Positions 7,834 to 15,881 are shown, counted from the first letter of the stretch. The stretch is 39,535 nucleotides of DNA from Tateyamaria sp. Alg231-49 (GCF_900143535.1 NZ_FRFA01000001.1:1-39535), one strand, 5' to 3'. Notes: generated by a model from the letters alone, not told the origin. Numbers and translations are program-made.

Positions 7834-9087
7834 TTACTGCTGTGGTTCGTACCAGCTGGCGAGGCCTTGTTGCAGCTCGGTGCCCAGTTCTTCGGGTGAC
7901 GAGGTGCCCTTGATGGCCGCCACGGATGCGCCCCAGGTCTCGTTTTCGAGGTTTGGCGTACCGCGAGACAGGATCTGGTAAGTGGAACGGATTGTGCTCT
8001 CGCACTCACCACGCCAGCCTACGATTTCCTTGGCCAGCGGATCTGACAATTCCACCGGTTCCTTGGACAGTGGAAAGAAGCCAGGAAGAGCATTGCCGAA
8101 AATTGACGCAAATTTGGGGCTACCCACCCAGGCAAGGAACGTTTTGGCAGCCTCCGGGTTATCTGTTGCCGCGTTCATCCCGATGCCGATGTCGGTGTGG
8201 TCAGAGATATAGCATGTGTCGCCTGCATTCTGAACCGGTGGTTTGAATGCGCCCATCTCGAAATCCGCTTGCGCGTTGAAACCCGAGATTTCCCACGAAC
8301 CCGCAGGATAGATCGCGGCGCGACCCAAGGTGAACAGGTTCTGGCTATCCGGGTACGTTTGAGCTTCGAACCCGTCGCCAAGATATGCGCCCCACTTCGC
8401 CAGCGTCGCATATGGAGCGACCCAGGCCTCGTCCGTCAGCTTCTGTTCGCCCGCGATCAGCGCGCGACGGCCTTCTTCGCCTTTCCAGTAATTCGGACCG
8501 ATGTTGTTGTAGCCCATAGTGGCGGCTTCCCACTGGTCATTGGTGCCCATAGCCATTGGGATGTAGTTTCCGTCTTCTTTGAACGCCTCAAGAGCGGCAA
8601 AGAACTCAGCTTCGGTGTTCGGCACATCGACGCCCACTTCCGCAAAAGCGTCCTTGTTGTAAATGAAGCCATGAATGACCGAGGCCATCGGCACGCAGAA
8701 CGTCGCCGCGCCGTCATCTGTCTGCCACGCCGATTTCGCAACGTCCGAGAAGTTGCCCATGGCGTCCATGCCAGCAAGATCGGCCAGATGGCCCGCCTCA
8801 AAGAGCGCCAAGGATGCGTCGAACGGACGGCAGGTGATGATGTCTCCTGCAGAGCCAGCATCCAACTTGGAGTTCAGAACGGCGTTGTACTCAGCCGGGG
8901 CAGATGGTGTGAAGTTCACCTTGATGCCGGGATGCTCGGCCTCGAATGCCGGAATGATCTTTTCCTGCCAAAGCACCAGATCGTCATTTCGCCAGCTTTC
9001 GATGTTTAGCGTGACGTCTTGCGCCATGGCTCCGGTGGCGGTGAGCGCCGTGCTCAGCAAAGCCAGTTTGATCGTGTTGCGGGTCAT
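7834..9087 (-). CDS. Extracellular sugar-binding protein of the ABC importer
   Basis: This 417-residue periplasmic solute-binding protein belongs to the family 1 (MalE/UgpB-like) group. A Sec signal peptide (MTRNTIKLALLSTALTATGAMAQ) with an AMA-Q cleavage site starts the protein. The mature N-terminus VTLNIESWRNDD and the LDAGSAGDIITC strand pattern are typical of the family. The start has GGGAGGAACC upstream. Two other permease and ATPase partners follow in the operon, and murQ precedes it by 36 bp. The neighbours make an amino sugar or small muropeptide/chitin-derived saccharide the expected ligand, but the binding pocket cannot be read from the sequence alone. Confidence 0.92.
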   Translation of the reverse strand: MTRNTIKLALLSTALTATGAMAQDVTLNIESWRNDDLVLWQEKIIPAFEAEHPGIKVNFTPSAPAEYNAVLNSKLDAGSAGDIITCRPFDASLALFEAGHLADLAGMDAMGNFSDVAKSAWQTDDGAATFCVPMASVIHGFIYNKDAFAEVGVDVPNTEAEFFAALEAFKEDGNYIPMAMGTNDQWEAATMGYNNIGPNYWKGEEGRRALIAGEQKLTDEAWVAPYATLAKWGAYLGDGFEAQTYPDSQNLFTLGRAAIYPAGSWEISGFNAQADFEMGAFKPPVQNAGDTCYISDHTDIGIGMNAATDNPEAAKTFLAWVGSPKFASIFGNALPGFFPLSKEPVELSDPLAKEIVGWRGECESTIRSTYQILSRGTPNLENETWGASVAAIKGTSSPEELGTELQQGLASWYEPQQ

Positions 9088-9123
9088 TTTGGTTCCTCCC
9101 AGATTGCAACGAAAGTGATGATT

Positions 9124-10011
9124 TTAAACCGAGCGCTCCAATATGGGGCGCAAATGTCCATTTGTATCTTTTAGTCGGGCCTGTGCTGCATCCCGCGACA
9201 GCCCCATGGCGGCCATCAAAACAGCCGCTTTGACGTCGCCACCTGCAGCATCCAGCACCTGTTGCGCCGTGGCCTCCGACACGCCAGCGATCTGGACGAC
9301 GACCCCACAAGCCCGGGCGCGCAGTTTGATATTGTCAGCATTTACGTTGACCATCATGCCATCATGGACGTGGCCCAGATGCGTCGCCATCAAGGTTGAC
9401 AGCATGTTGAGTGCAATCTTCTGGGCCGTACCCGCTCCCATCCGGGTCGATCCGGACAAAACTTCGGGCGGCGTCTCGAGCAGTACCGCATAATCGGACA
9501 TTTCAAGCAATTCAGAACCTGCATTGTTGGCAATGCCAATGACGGTCGCGCCCTTAGACTTGCCGATACGCGCCGCAGCAATCGTGAATGGGGTCGACCC
9601 GCTAGCCGACACCGTGATCAACGTGTCCTTTTTGGACAGTTCCGCCAAAGCTGTGGTCAGCCCATCGGTGGCGTCTTCTGTATCACCCGACATCTCGACG
9701 CCGGACGGCAACCCACCGGCCATGTGAATCCGCAGTTGCACTGCAGGAATGGAAAATGTTCCGCCGAGCTCCTGTGCGTCCGCGGCGGCCATCAATCCCG
9801 AGGACCCTGCAGCCGCATAGTGCAGACAAGCGCCGGCATTTATTGTGTGCGCCATGGCCATTGCGCCTGCGCAAATAGCTGGGATTGCCTTTTGAACACT
9901 CTCGGCCGCGGCAACTTGCCCGCCCGCAAGAAGCGCCGCAATTTCCGCTGGAGGACGTTGATCCAATCCTGCGGCGCCGTCATGCAATTGTTCCGTCGTC
10001 TTCGCAGACAC
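9124..10011 (-). CDS. murQ: N-acetylmuramic acid 6-phosphate etherase
   Basis: MurQ is a cytoplasmic SIS-domain lyase that cleaves the D-lactyl ether of MurNAc-6-phosphate to give GlcNAc-6-phosphate and D-lactate. Visible motifs are YAAAGSSGLMAAADAQE (sugar-phosphate site), VSASGSTPFTIAAA, GIANNAGSE and the conserved STRMGAGTAQKIALNMLST. I chose the GTG at 10011, preceded by GAGGGAG at good spacing, which gives 295 residues, close to the 298 of E. coli MurQ. The frame stays open to 10158, but that extension does not resemble the family and would cover the phased GGTA repeats. It is the first gene of the leftward operon and supplies GlcNAc-6-phosphate to NagA in the divergent operon. Confidence 0.92.
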   Translation of the reverse strand: MSAKTTEQLHDGAAGLDQRPPAEIAALLAGGQVAAAESVQKAIPAICAGAMAMAHTINAGACLHYAAAGSSGLMAAADAQELGGTFSIPAVQLRIHMAGGLPSGVEMSGDTEDATDGLTTALAELSKKDTLITVSASGSTPFTIAAARIGKSKGATVIGIANNAGSELLEMSDYAVLLETPPEVLSGSTRMGAGTAQKIALNMLSTLMATHLGHVHDGMMVNVNADNIKLRARACGVVVQIAGVSEATAQQVLDAAGGDVKAAVLMAAMGLSRDAAQARLKDTNGHLRPILERSV

Positions 10012-10039
10012 ACGATTCTCCCTCAAGCTTCGACCAGGA

Positions 10040-10065
10040 TACCTTTTAAATACCATTTGTCTACC
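10040..10065 (-). promoter_or_regulatory. Three 11-bp-phased GGTA repeats upstream of murQ
   Basis: On the minus strand three units of the form AAA(A/T)GGTANNN occur with GGTA cores at 10062-10065, 10051-10054 and 10040-10043, exactly 11 bp apart. They lie 29-54 bp before the chosen murQ start. A matching pair lies before the kinase gene on the other strand. They are candidate operators for the GntR-family regulator. Confidence 0.55.
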
Positions 10066-10120
10066 ATTTAATTTCTTGCCGCAATTCTGCCATGTTTTGT
10101 GCGATTGCAAAGCATATATG

Positions 10121-10149
10121 TTGATTTTGGTACTATTTGGGCCTTTAAA
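10121..10149 (+). promoter_or_regulatory. Candidate promoter of the kinase-nagA operon
   Basis: TTGATT (10121-10126) and TTTAAA (10144-10149) are separated by 17 bp, 31 bp before the kinase start codon. A GGTA core (10129) lies within the spacer. This is a sequence-pattern call only. Confidence 0.4.
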
Positions 10150-10159
10150 ATTCAACAAA

Positions 10160-10174
10160 GGTATTATAAAGGTA
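10160..10174 (+). promoter_or_regulatory. Two 11-bp-phased GGTA repeats upstream of the kinase gene
   Basis: AAAGGTAT occurs twice with GGTA cores at 10160-10163 and 10171-10174, 11 bp apart. This is the same unit and phase as the murQ-side repeats, but on the plus strand. The second copy also supplies the AAAGG ribosome-binding sequence of the ATG at 10180, so a bound protein could block both transcription and translation start. Confidence 0.5.
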
Positions 10175-10179
10175 TCTTC

Positions 10180-11061
10180 ATGAAAGATTCGCGCAACACA
10201 CCAGTCCTTGCTATCGACGGCGGCGGAACACGTTGCCGCTTTGCCCTGCAGACGGCAGAGAAGCGCGTGGTTGCAGAAACCGGGTCGGCCAATGTGTCAA
10301 CGGATTTCGACGGCTCTGTTTTGCGCCTGCAAGATGGAATCGCCGCTCTGGCGGGCATGGCAGAAACTCGGGTCGAAGCCCTTTACCATCTGCCAGCTTT
10401 CGTTGGACTGGCGGGGGCAACCGGAACAGCGGAGGTCGAGCGCTTGATGTCCGCACTGCCGCTGAAGAACGTATGTTACGCCGATGATAGGCGTCCCGCA
10501 CTGCGCGGTGCCTTGGGGCAAAACGACGGGTTTGTCGCGCATTGCGGCACCGGTTCCTTCTTTGCCTCGCAGATGGGCGGCAAAGAACGCTTTGGTGGTG
10601 GTTGGGGTGCGACCCTTGGCGATGAGGCTTCAGCGCAATGGGTCGGGCGCAAGGCGTTGACGCAGCTGTTACGCCAAGTTGATGGGTTCGCCTCCGCCTC
10701 CGCATTGGTACAAGACTTGATGACCCATTTTCAGAATGCAGACAACGTGGTGGAATTTGCCCGAACTGCAAAGCCAATCGACTTTGGCACCCTCGCGCCG
10801 CAGGTCACCGCGCATGCCGAAAGCGGTGATACTGTCGCGCTGAAAATCCTGCAATCCGGGGCTGATCACATCGCCACCGACCTCGGACACATGGGGTGGA
10901 CGCCCGGCCTGCCGATATGCCTCACGGGTGGGATCGGCCCGCAATACGCCCCCTTTTTGCCCGAAGGCATGAAAACCGATCTCACCGAACCGCTTGGGCA
11001 GCCCCTTGACGGGGCGATTGCGCTCGCGCGGGAAATGGAAATGACACATGGACATTGCTGA
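10180..11061 (+). CDS. BadF/BadG/BcrA/BcrD-family N-acetylhexosamine kinase (GlcNAc/MurNAc kinase-like)
   Basis: This cytoplasmic sugar kinase of 293 residues has the ASKHA fold. Evidence is the phosphate-1 motif AIDGGGTRCRFAL near residue 10, phosphate-2 HCGTGSFF, GGWGATLGDEASAQW and adenosine motif CLTGGIGPQYAPFL. The expected reaction is ATP-dependent 6-phosphorylation of GlcNAc. MurK of Clostridium, in the same superfamily, acts on both GlcNAc and MurNAc. As murQ is divergent and I see no separate MurNAc kinase, dual specificity is a reasonable inference. I chose the ATG at 10180 with AAAGG upstream; the frame is open further upstream but has no family homology there. Its end overlaps the regulator gene by 14 bp. 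Confidence 0.85.
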   Translation: MKDSRNTPVLAIDGGGTRCRFALQTAEKRVVAETGSANVSTDFDGSVLRLQDGIAALAGMAETRVEALYHLPAFVGLAGATGTAEVERLMSALPLKNVCYADDRRPALRGALGQNDGFVAHCGTGSFFASQMGGKERFGGGWGATLGDEASAQWVGRKALTQLLRQVDGFASASALVQDLMTHFQNADNVVEFARTAKPIDFGTLAPQVTAHAESGDTVALKILQSGADHIATDLGHMGWTPGLPICLTGGIGPQYAPFLPEGMKTDLTEPLGQPLDGAIALAREMEMTHGHC

Positions 11062-11827
11062 ATTCCTGCGGCCCGAAGGCTGGTTAAGCCGGTCCGCTGG
11101 TCCGCGTTACGTGCAGTTGCGCAGACGGCTTGAGGCCGGGATTGAAGATGGCATTCTTGCCCCAAACTCCTCTCTCCCGCCTGAACGCGAGATCGCGGAA
11201 ATAACCGATCTTTCTCGTGTTACCGTTCGCAAGGCCATTCAGGAACTTGTGCGCGAGGGCACCGTAGAGCAACGCCAGGGGTCAGGTTCTTTCGTACGCG
11301 AGCCTGTCACTCGCGTGGAACAGTCGCTGTCCCATCTGACCTCCTTCACCGAAGACATGCAGCGACGCGGGCTGGAGACCACGTCAAAATGGCTTGAGCG
11401 GGGGATCTTTATGCCCTCCCCTGACGAGGTACTGGCCCTTGGTCTTTCCGCGGGCGATCAAGTCTCGCGGATTTACCGCTTGCGCGAGGCGGGCGGGCGA
11501 CCAATGGCACTGGAACGCGCGGCTCTGCCGCTCGATATTCTGCCAAATCCCACTGCAGTGACGACTTCACTTTATGATTTGCTAGAGCAATCCGGCATGC
11601 GCCCGGTCCGCGCCGTTCAAAAAATCTCTGCCATCAATCTAGAAACTGAGGAAGCGGACCTGTTGAACGTTGCCGAGGGTACTGCAGGGCTGCGCATACA
11701 ACGTACCTCTTATCTGCAAAGCGGGCGGGTCGCGGAACTCACCCGCTCGATCTATCGCGGTGACGCCTACGATTTCGTAGCCGAACTACGCCTCTCTCAT
11801 TTAAAAGGTTCTTCTGATGAATTCTGA
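11048..11827 (+). CDS. GntR-family (HutC/UTRA) transcriptional regulator of the amino-sugar locus
   Basis: This 259-residue regulator has an N-terminal winged helix (about residues 17-83) with the GntR signature LPPEREIAEITDLSRVTVRKAIQELVREG, cut here by family knowledge into helix-turn-helix and wing (QRQGSGSFV). A C-terminal UTRA ligand-binding domain (about 100-250) follows. UTRA regulators in amino-sugar loci (NagR/DasR-type) respond to GlcN-6-P or GlcNAc-6-P and usually repress. The gene overlaps the kinase before it (14 bp) and the SIS gene after it (11 bp), so it is autoregulated with the operon. The phased GGTA repeats in the divergent promoter are the likely target. Confidence 0.9.
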   Translation: MDIAEFLRPEGWLSRSAGPRYVQLRRRLEAGIEDGILAPNSSLPPEREIAEITDLSRVTVRKAIQELVREGTVEQRQGSGSFVREPVTRVEQSLSHLTSFTEDMQRRGLETTSKWLERGIFMPSPDEVLALGLSAGDQVSRIYRLREAGGRPMALERAALPLDILPNPTAVTTSLYDLLEQSGMRPVRAVQKISAINLETEEADLLNVAEGTAGLRIQRTSYLQSGRVAELTRSIYRGDAYDFVAELRLSHLKGSSDEF

Positions 11828-12845
11828 CACCACCCTCATGCGCCAGGAAATCATTGAAATCCCGGATGCTGTGGACCGTCTTCTGTCCGACGGCGGTGAT
11901 GACATCCGCGCGGCCGCAACAGCAGCGCGCGACATGAACCCAAGCTTTCTTCTTTCGGTGGCACGTGGGTCATCGGATCACGCCTGCACCTACCTGAAAT
12001 ATGCTAGTGAGCTGGTGTTGCGCCGCCCCATGGCCTCGGTCGGACCTTCCGTGAAATCCGTCTACGACGTCGACCTTGCAGCGCAAAGCGCGCTGTGCCT
12101 GTCGGTGTCACAATCGGGAATGAGCCCTGATATTGTGCGTATGACGAAATCTGTCACGAACTCTGGAAGCATGACCGTTGCGATCACCAATGATCCCTCC
12201 TCCGATCTTGCACAGGTCGCCTCAAACACCCTGCCGATCCATGCCGGTCCAGAACTTAGTGTCGCCGCCACCAAGACCTTCGTCACCTCCCTTGTTACCG
12301 GGCTCTGGTTAATCGCCGAAATCAAGCAGGACTCCGATCTCATTTCCGCAATCCATACCCTGCCCGCCCATCTGGCCAACGCGACTGCCTGCGACTGGTC
12401 CGAGGCCGCCGCTGTTATGGACGGGCGATCGCTGTTTACGCTAGGGCGCGGCCCGTCCTGGGCTGTTGCCAATGAGGCCGCGCTAAAATTCAAGGAAACA
12501 TGCCTGATACACGCGGAAAGCTATTCTTCCGCAGAAGTACTGCATGGCCCGGTTTCCATCGTCGAACAAGGTTTCCCGGTTATTGGTTTCGCGGCAGGTG
12601 ATCCCGCAGAAAGCAATTTAGCCGAAGTCGCCGATACATTGGCCGACAAAGGTGCGACGGTCTTTGCAACATCAAACAAACTCAAGAAGGCAACCGCGTT
12701 GCCACATATACGGACGGACCACTGGCTGACCGATCCCATCGCCGCAATCGTTTCCTTTTATGGGATGGTCGAGACGGTTGCACGCAGCCGAGGCATCAAT
12801 CCTGACACACCTCGGCACCTCAAAAAAGTGACCGAAACAGTATGA
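11817..12845 (+). CDS. SIS-domain glucosamine-6-phosphate deaminase-like protein (NagB-II type)
   Basis: This protein of 342 residues has two tandem SIS domains and no N-terminal glutaminase domain, so it is not a full GlmS. Motifs are VARGSSDHACTYLKY, SVSQSGMSPDIVRM, ELSVAATKTF and AALKFKETCLIHAES. Family members with this architecture (NagB-II) convert GlcN-6-phosphate to fructose-6-phosphate and ammonia, the last step of GlcNAc breakdown. No classical NagB is present in the window, which supports this role. It overlaps the nagA start by 4 bp (ATGA). An aldose-ketose isomerase acting on another amino-sugar phosphate is the alternative. Confidence 0.85.
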   Translation: MNSDTTLMRQEIIEIPDAVDRLLSDGGDDIRAAATAARDMNPSFLLSVARGSSDHACTYLKYASELVLRRPMASVGPSVKSVYDVDLAAQSALCLSVSQSGMSPDIVRMTKSVTNSGSMTVAITNDPSSDLAQVASNTLPIHAGPELSVAATKTFVTSLVTGLWLIAEIKQDSDLISAIHTLPAHLANATACDWSEAAAVMDGRSLFTLGRGPSWAVANEAALKFKETCLIHAESYSSAEVLHGPVSIVEQGFPVIGFAAGDPAESNLAEVADTLADKGATVFATSNKLKKATALPHIRTDHWLTDPIAAIVSFYGMVETVARSRGINPDTPRHLKKVTETV

Positions 12846-14011
12846 CTTTGGCAACCGTAACATTTATTGGCGGGCACATTTTTGACGGCGAACACCTGCA
12901 TGACGCCAAGGCTGCACGGTTTCATGATGGCGTGTTTGTCGGGTTGGTACCGGACTCCCGGATTTCCGCCACTGAAACCGTCATCAATTTGAATGGGGAT
13001 ATCCTGTCACCCGGCTATGTCGACCTTCAGGTCAACGGCGGCGGCGGCGTCATGTTCAATGACGATCCAAACCTTGAAAAGCTGAAATTGATCGCCGAGG
13101 CGCACAGGTCACTCGGCTCGGCCTCAATCCTGCCGACGTTGATCACCGCCCGCAGCGAGAAAATCACGGCCGCCATAGATGCCGTGCGCATGGCCTTGAA
13201 CGCAAATGTTCCCAGTATTGTCGGGTTGCACCTTGAGGGACCGCATCTGTCTGTTTCACGCAAGGGCGCACACGACGCATCGCTTATCCGGCCCATGACC
13301 GATGCAGACCTTCACCAACTGCTTGCTGCCAAGGCTGACATTCCGGTCCTCAAAGTCACGATTGCACCTGAAAGCGTTACGCTTAATCAGGTCACCACGC
13401 TGGTCGAGGCAGGCATTCTCGTTTCGCTCGGTCACTCGGACACCAATTTTGACACATGCCGAGCCTACGCCGAAGCAGGCGCATCCTGCGTGACGCATTT
13501 GTTCAATGCGATGAGCCAACTCGGAAACCGCGAACCAGGCCTAGTCGGAGCCGCATTGGAATTGGGACTACTGTCCGCCGGCTTGATCGCTGATGGCATT
13601 CACGTGCATCCCGCAACCATGCGTGCGGCCTGGAAGGGAAAAACCGGACCAGGCAGGATCTTTCTTGTCAGCGATGCAATGGCCGTAGCCGGAACGGAAC
13701 ACATCGAATTTTCCCTCGATGATCGCCGGATATCACGGCGGGATGGCAGATTGATCCTTGATGACGGCACGCTCGCAGGCGCTGATCTGGACTTGACCAA
13801 AGCAGTAAGCAATGTTGTCAACAAGGTTGGAATAGGTGTCGAGGATGCGTTGCGTTCTGCCACGTCTATACCGGCCGATATCATCGGCATTTCGAGTGGT
13901 TTGGTTCCTGGAGAAACCAACTTGGCCGACCTCAATCGGATATCTGGGGATTTGGCCGGCTTGCGGCCACTTGAAGCCACTGCAGACCCAGAGCATCTTT
14001 CCAATAGTTGA
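12842..14011 (+). CDS. nagA: N-acetylglucosamine-6-phosphate deacetylase
   Basis: NagA is a cytoplasmic amidohydrolase that removes acetate from GlcNAc-6-phosphate to give GlcN-6-phosphate. The protein has 389 residues, as usual for the family. Visible active-site motifs are DLQVNGGGGVMFND, the metal-ligand segment HLEGPHLS, LGHSDTNF, THLFNAMSQL, IADGIHVHP and the catalytic Asp in LVSDAMAVAG. It is coupled to the SIS-domain gene by an ATGA overlap, and together with the kinase and MurQ it completes the route from GlcNAc or MurNAc to fructose-6-phosphate. The next gene begins 66 bp downstream. Confidence 0.94.
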   Translation: MTLATVTFIGGHIFDGEHLHDAKAARFHDGVFVGLVPDSRISATETVINLNGDILSPGYVDLQVNGGGGVMFNDDPNLEKLKLIAEAHRSLGSASILPTLITARSEKITAAIDAVRMALNANVPSIVGLHLEGPHLSVSRKGAHDASLIRPMTDADLHQLLAAKADIPVLKVTIAPESVTLNQVTTLVEAGILVSLGHSDTNFDTCRAYAEAGASCVTHLFNAMSQLGNREPGLVGAALELGLLSAGLIADGIHVHPATMRAAWKGKTGPGRIFLVSDAMAVAGTEHIEFSLDDRRISRRDGRLILDDGTLAGADLDLTKAVSNVVNKVGIGVEDALRSATSIPADIIGISSGLVPGETNLADLNRISGDLAGLRPLEATADPEHLSNS

Positions 14012-14077
14012 TGAGCTGGGCACGAAGTGGTCGGTCTCTGCTGGGCAAACAGTTCATAGTTAGAGGAACCGAGCGGC

Positions 14078-14902
14078 ATGCATTTCGAAGTTCTTCAAGT
14101 CGTCAGCATCAATGGGCACGCTGACAAACCGAATGATGACCGATGCGGATCAATCGCCAATCTGGCTTGGGTCGTCGACGGAGCAACCGATTTGTCTGAA
14201 CCTGGCCTACTCGGCAGTCAGGGAGGAGCTTCGTGGCTCGCATCAGCAGCCAGCAGCACCTTCGCGATTTCAGAAGCAACAGATATTCAACAGACTTGTC
14301 AGGCCGCATTTTCGCAAATTGAGGCCCAGTTCGAAGCGCAAAGGACCAGGGAGGTTTCCAACCCTTGGGAAATGCCGAAAGCAGCGTTCGCGGTCGCCCT
14401 TCTAAAGGATGATGTTCTTTCGGTTGCTTGGGCCGCTGATTGCCCGATTTTGCTGATTTCAAACGACAATAACGTGTGGTGCACAGACGAACCCGACTCC
14501 AGTGCGGAAATGGCAGAAGCACGTGCACTCGGGGCGGGCGTCGGCACATATCCAGTTTTGACAGGCGAAGTATTGGAAAACCGTCGCATAGATCGGTCAC
14601 GGGAAAACCACTTCGCACTCAGCCCAAATGCAAATTCGTCGACTCTGGCGACCCACTATGCGCAATTCAATATCTCTATCGGCGACGAAGTGATTTTGAT
14701 GAGCGATGGATTTGCAAGTATTGTCACAGACTATAGAAAATATACGGCCCAAGAGATGGTTGAAGTCATAAAGTCCAAAGGCCTGGGGACGATTGTCGAA
14801 GAAATACGGGTTATTGAAAGAAAAGATTCCGCTTGCAGGCAATTCCCAAGGTTCAAAGTGAGTGATGACGCCACTGCTGTATGGGTTAGGGTATCTGGCT
14901 GA
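14078..14902 (+). CDS. PP2C-type Ser/Thr protein phosphatase
   Basis: This 274-residue cytoplasmic protein shows the PP2C/PPM metal-binding frame: NDDRCGSI near residue 20, VVDGATDLSEPG at about 32, LMSDGFASIV at about 208 and the C-terminal DDATAVWV. These supply the four acidic residues expected for two Mn/Mg ions. It has no membrane segment and no fused sensor or regulatory domain. It follows nagA by 66 bp on the same strand and is probably the last gene of the operon. The job of a phosphatase here is unknown; no Ser/Thr kinase gene is visible in the window. An IS6-related scar and IS6 copy 2 lie just downstream. Confidence 0.8.
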   Translation: MHFEVLQVVSINGHADKPNDDRCGSIANLAWVVDGATDLSEPGLLGSQGGASWLASAASSTFAISEATDIQQTCQAAFSQIEAQFEAQRTREVSNPWEMPKAAFAVALLKDDVLSVAWAADCPILLISNDNNVWCTDEPDSSAEMAEARALGAGVGTYPVLTGEVLENRRIDRSRENHFALSPNANSSTLATHYAQFNISIGDEVILMSDGFASIVTDYRKYTAQEMVEVIKSKGLGTIVEEIRVIERKDSACRQFPRFKVSDDATAVWVRVSG

Positions 14903-14940
14903 CTTCTACTGCCAGGCACCTCCAATAATGGTGTCAGACG

Positions 14941-15063
14941 GGTGCTGTCATGTGTGGACGGCTCCGTTTTTGCAAGGGTTGATCTGAGCTGATGTTGATC
15001 TTCGCAGGTTGCGGTCATGTGTCCGGCCTGTTTACGCGGTACGTCTGACCGCTGGCCCTGATG
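14941..15063. other. 123-bp remnant beginning with an IS6-like terminus
   Basis: It starts with GGTGCTGTCA, identical to the first ten bases of the local IS6 ends, then departs from the known copies. It runs up to the true start of IS6 copy 2. No gene is visible. It may be the end of a diverged IS6 relative left after deletion. Confidence 0.35.
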
Positions 15064-15881
15064 GGTGCTGTCAGACGAATTCGAACCAGTCTCAGTTTTC
15101 CGCCAAATCCGCGAACTTATCCGGAACAAAGTTGACGCCACTCGGAGAGAGCGGCGCTTCGGTTCAGTTTAAAATTGTCTCGTGAGTGAAGATGTCGCTC
15201 CTGATTGAAGTGGTTATGGACCGAAGATTGAACGGCGGCGAATTTCTGCAAACATCGCATTTGCCTGAAGCGGAGCATCGCCCGTTCTCGTCGTCGAAAC
15301 GGCAGGTGAGAATTTTCCGCTCGGTTGTTCACCCAGCGTCCCGTTTCCTGCCTTCGCGCGTTGCCAAAAACTTTCAAAGCGGCGCCATAAGAGCGCAGTT
15401 TGTCCGTCACGATCACTTCCGGCCGGCCATACCTCTTCATTGATTTTCTGAGGAATTTCAACGCAGCTTTGCGATCTCGCCGCTTGGTGACGTAGCTTTC
15501 CAGTATCTCGCCTTCGTGGTCCACAGCCCGCCACAAGTAGTGCGTCTCGCCGTTGACCTTCACGAAAACCTCATCGAGGTGCCACCGCCAATTCGAATAA
15601 GATCGCATCCGACTGACCCTGTTTCTGCGGATATCTGCTGCGAACATCGGGCCAAATCTATTCCACCAGAACCGAACCGTCTCATGGCTGACTTCGATGC
15701 CGCGCTCATGCAGAAGATCTTCCAAGTTCCGCAGCGATAGCGGGAACCGGACATACAGCATCACCGCCAGGCGGATGATCTCAGGGCTGGTCTTGAAGTA
15801 GCGAAATGGATTGGGTTTGGTCATCCCGCGAAGCCACAAAGCCGCCCTGCCCGCCTCAAGCTGGTTTCTTCTGACAGTGCC
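15064..15881 (-). mobile_element. IS6-family insertion sequence, copy 2 (818 bp)
   Basis: The element runs from GGTGCTGTCAGACG (15064) to TCTGACAGTGCC (15881), with the same length and orientation as copy 1. The flanks CCCTGATG and TTCCTTAG differ, so there is no target duplication. It sits inside an older IS6 relic, the N-terminal coding part of which continues immediately at 15882. Confidence 0.9.
15117..15824 (-). CDS. IS6-family transposase (copy 2)
   Basis: This is an intact 235-residue DDE transposase starting MTKPNPFRYF at 15824. The open frame continues 5 codons further upstream, but copy 1 and the family fix this ATG. Catalytic motifs WHLDEVFVKV, VTDKLRSYG and NNRAENSH are all present. 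It is roughly 90% identical to copy 1, with a cluster of changes after the second Asp (FGNARRQETG). Confidence 0.93.
   Translation of the reverse strand: MTKPNPFRYFKTSPEIIRLAVMLYVRFPLSLRNLEDLLHERGIEVSHETVRFWWNRFGPMFAADIRRNRVSRMRSYSNWRWHLDEVFVKVNGETHYLWRAVDHEGEILESYVTKRRDRKAALKFLRKSMKRYGRPEVIVTDKLRSYGAALKVFGNARRQETGRWVNNRAENSHLPFRRRERAMLRFRQMRCLQKFAAVQSSVHNHFNQERHLHSRDNFKLNRSAALSEWRQLCSG

Noticed and set aside
8197-9009. 270-codon plus-strand open frame
   Set aside because: It lies antisense to the clearly real binding-protein gene, has Arg- and Cys-rich low-quality composition and no family motif; it is a shadow of high-GC codon bias.
9124-10158. Longer MurQ starting at 10158
   Set aside because: The N-terminal extension has no MurQ similarity and would overlap the divergent promoter repeats; the GTG at 10011 with GAGGGAG gives the family length.
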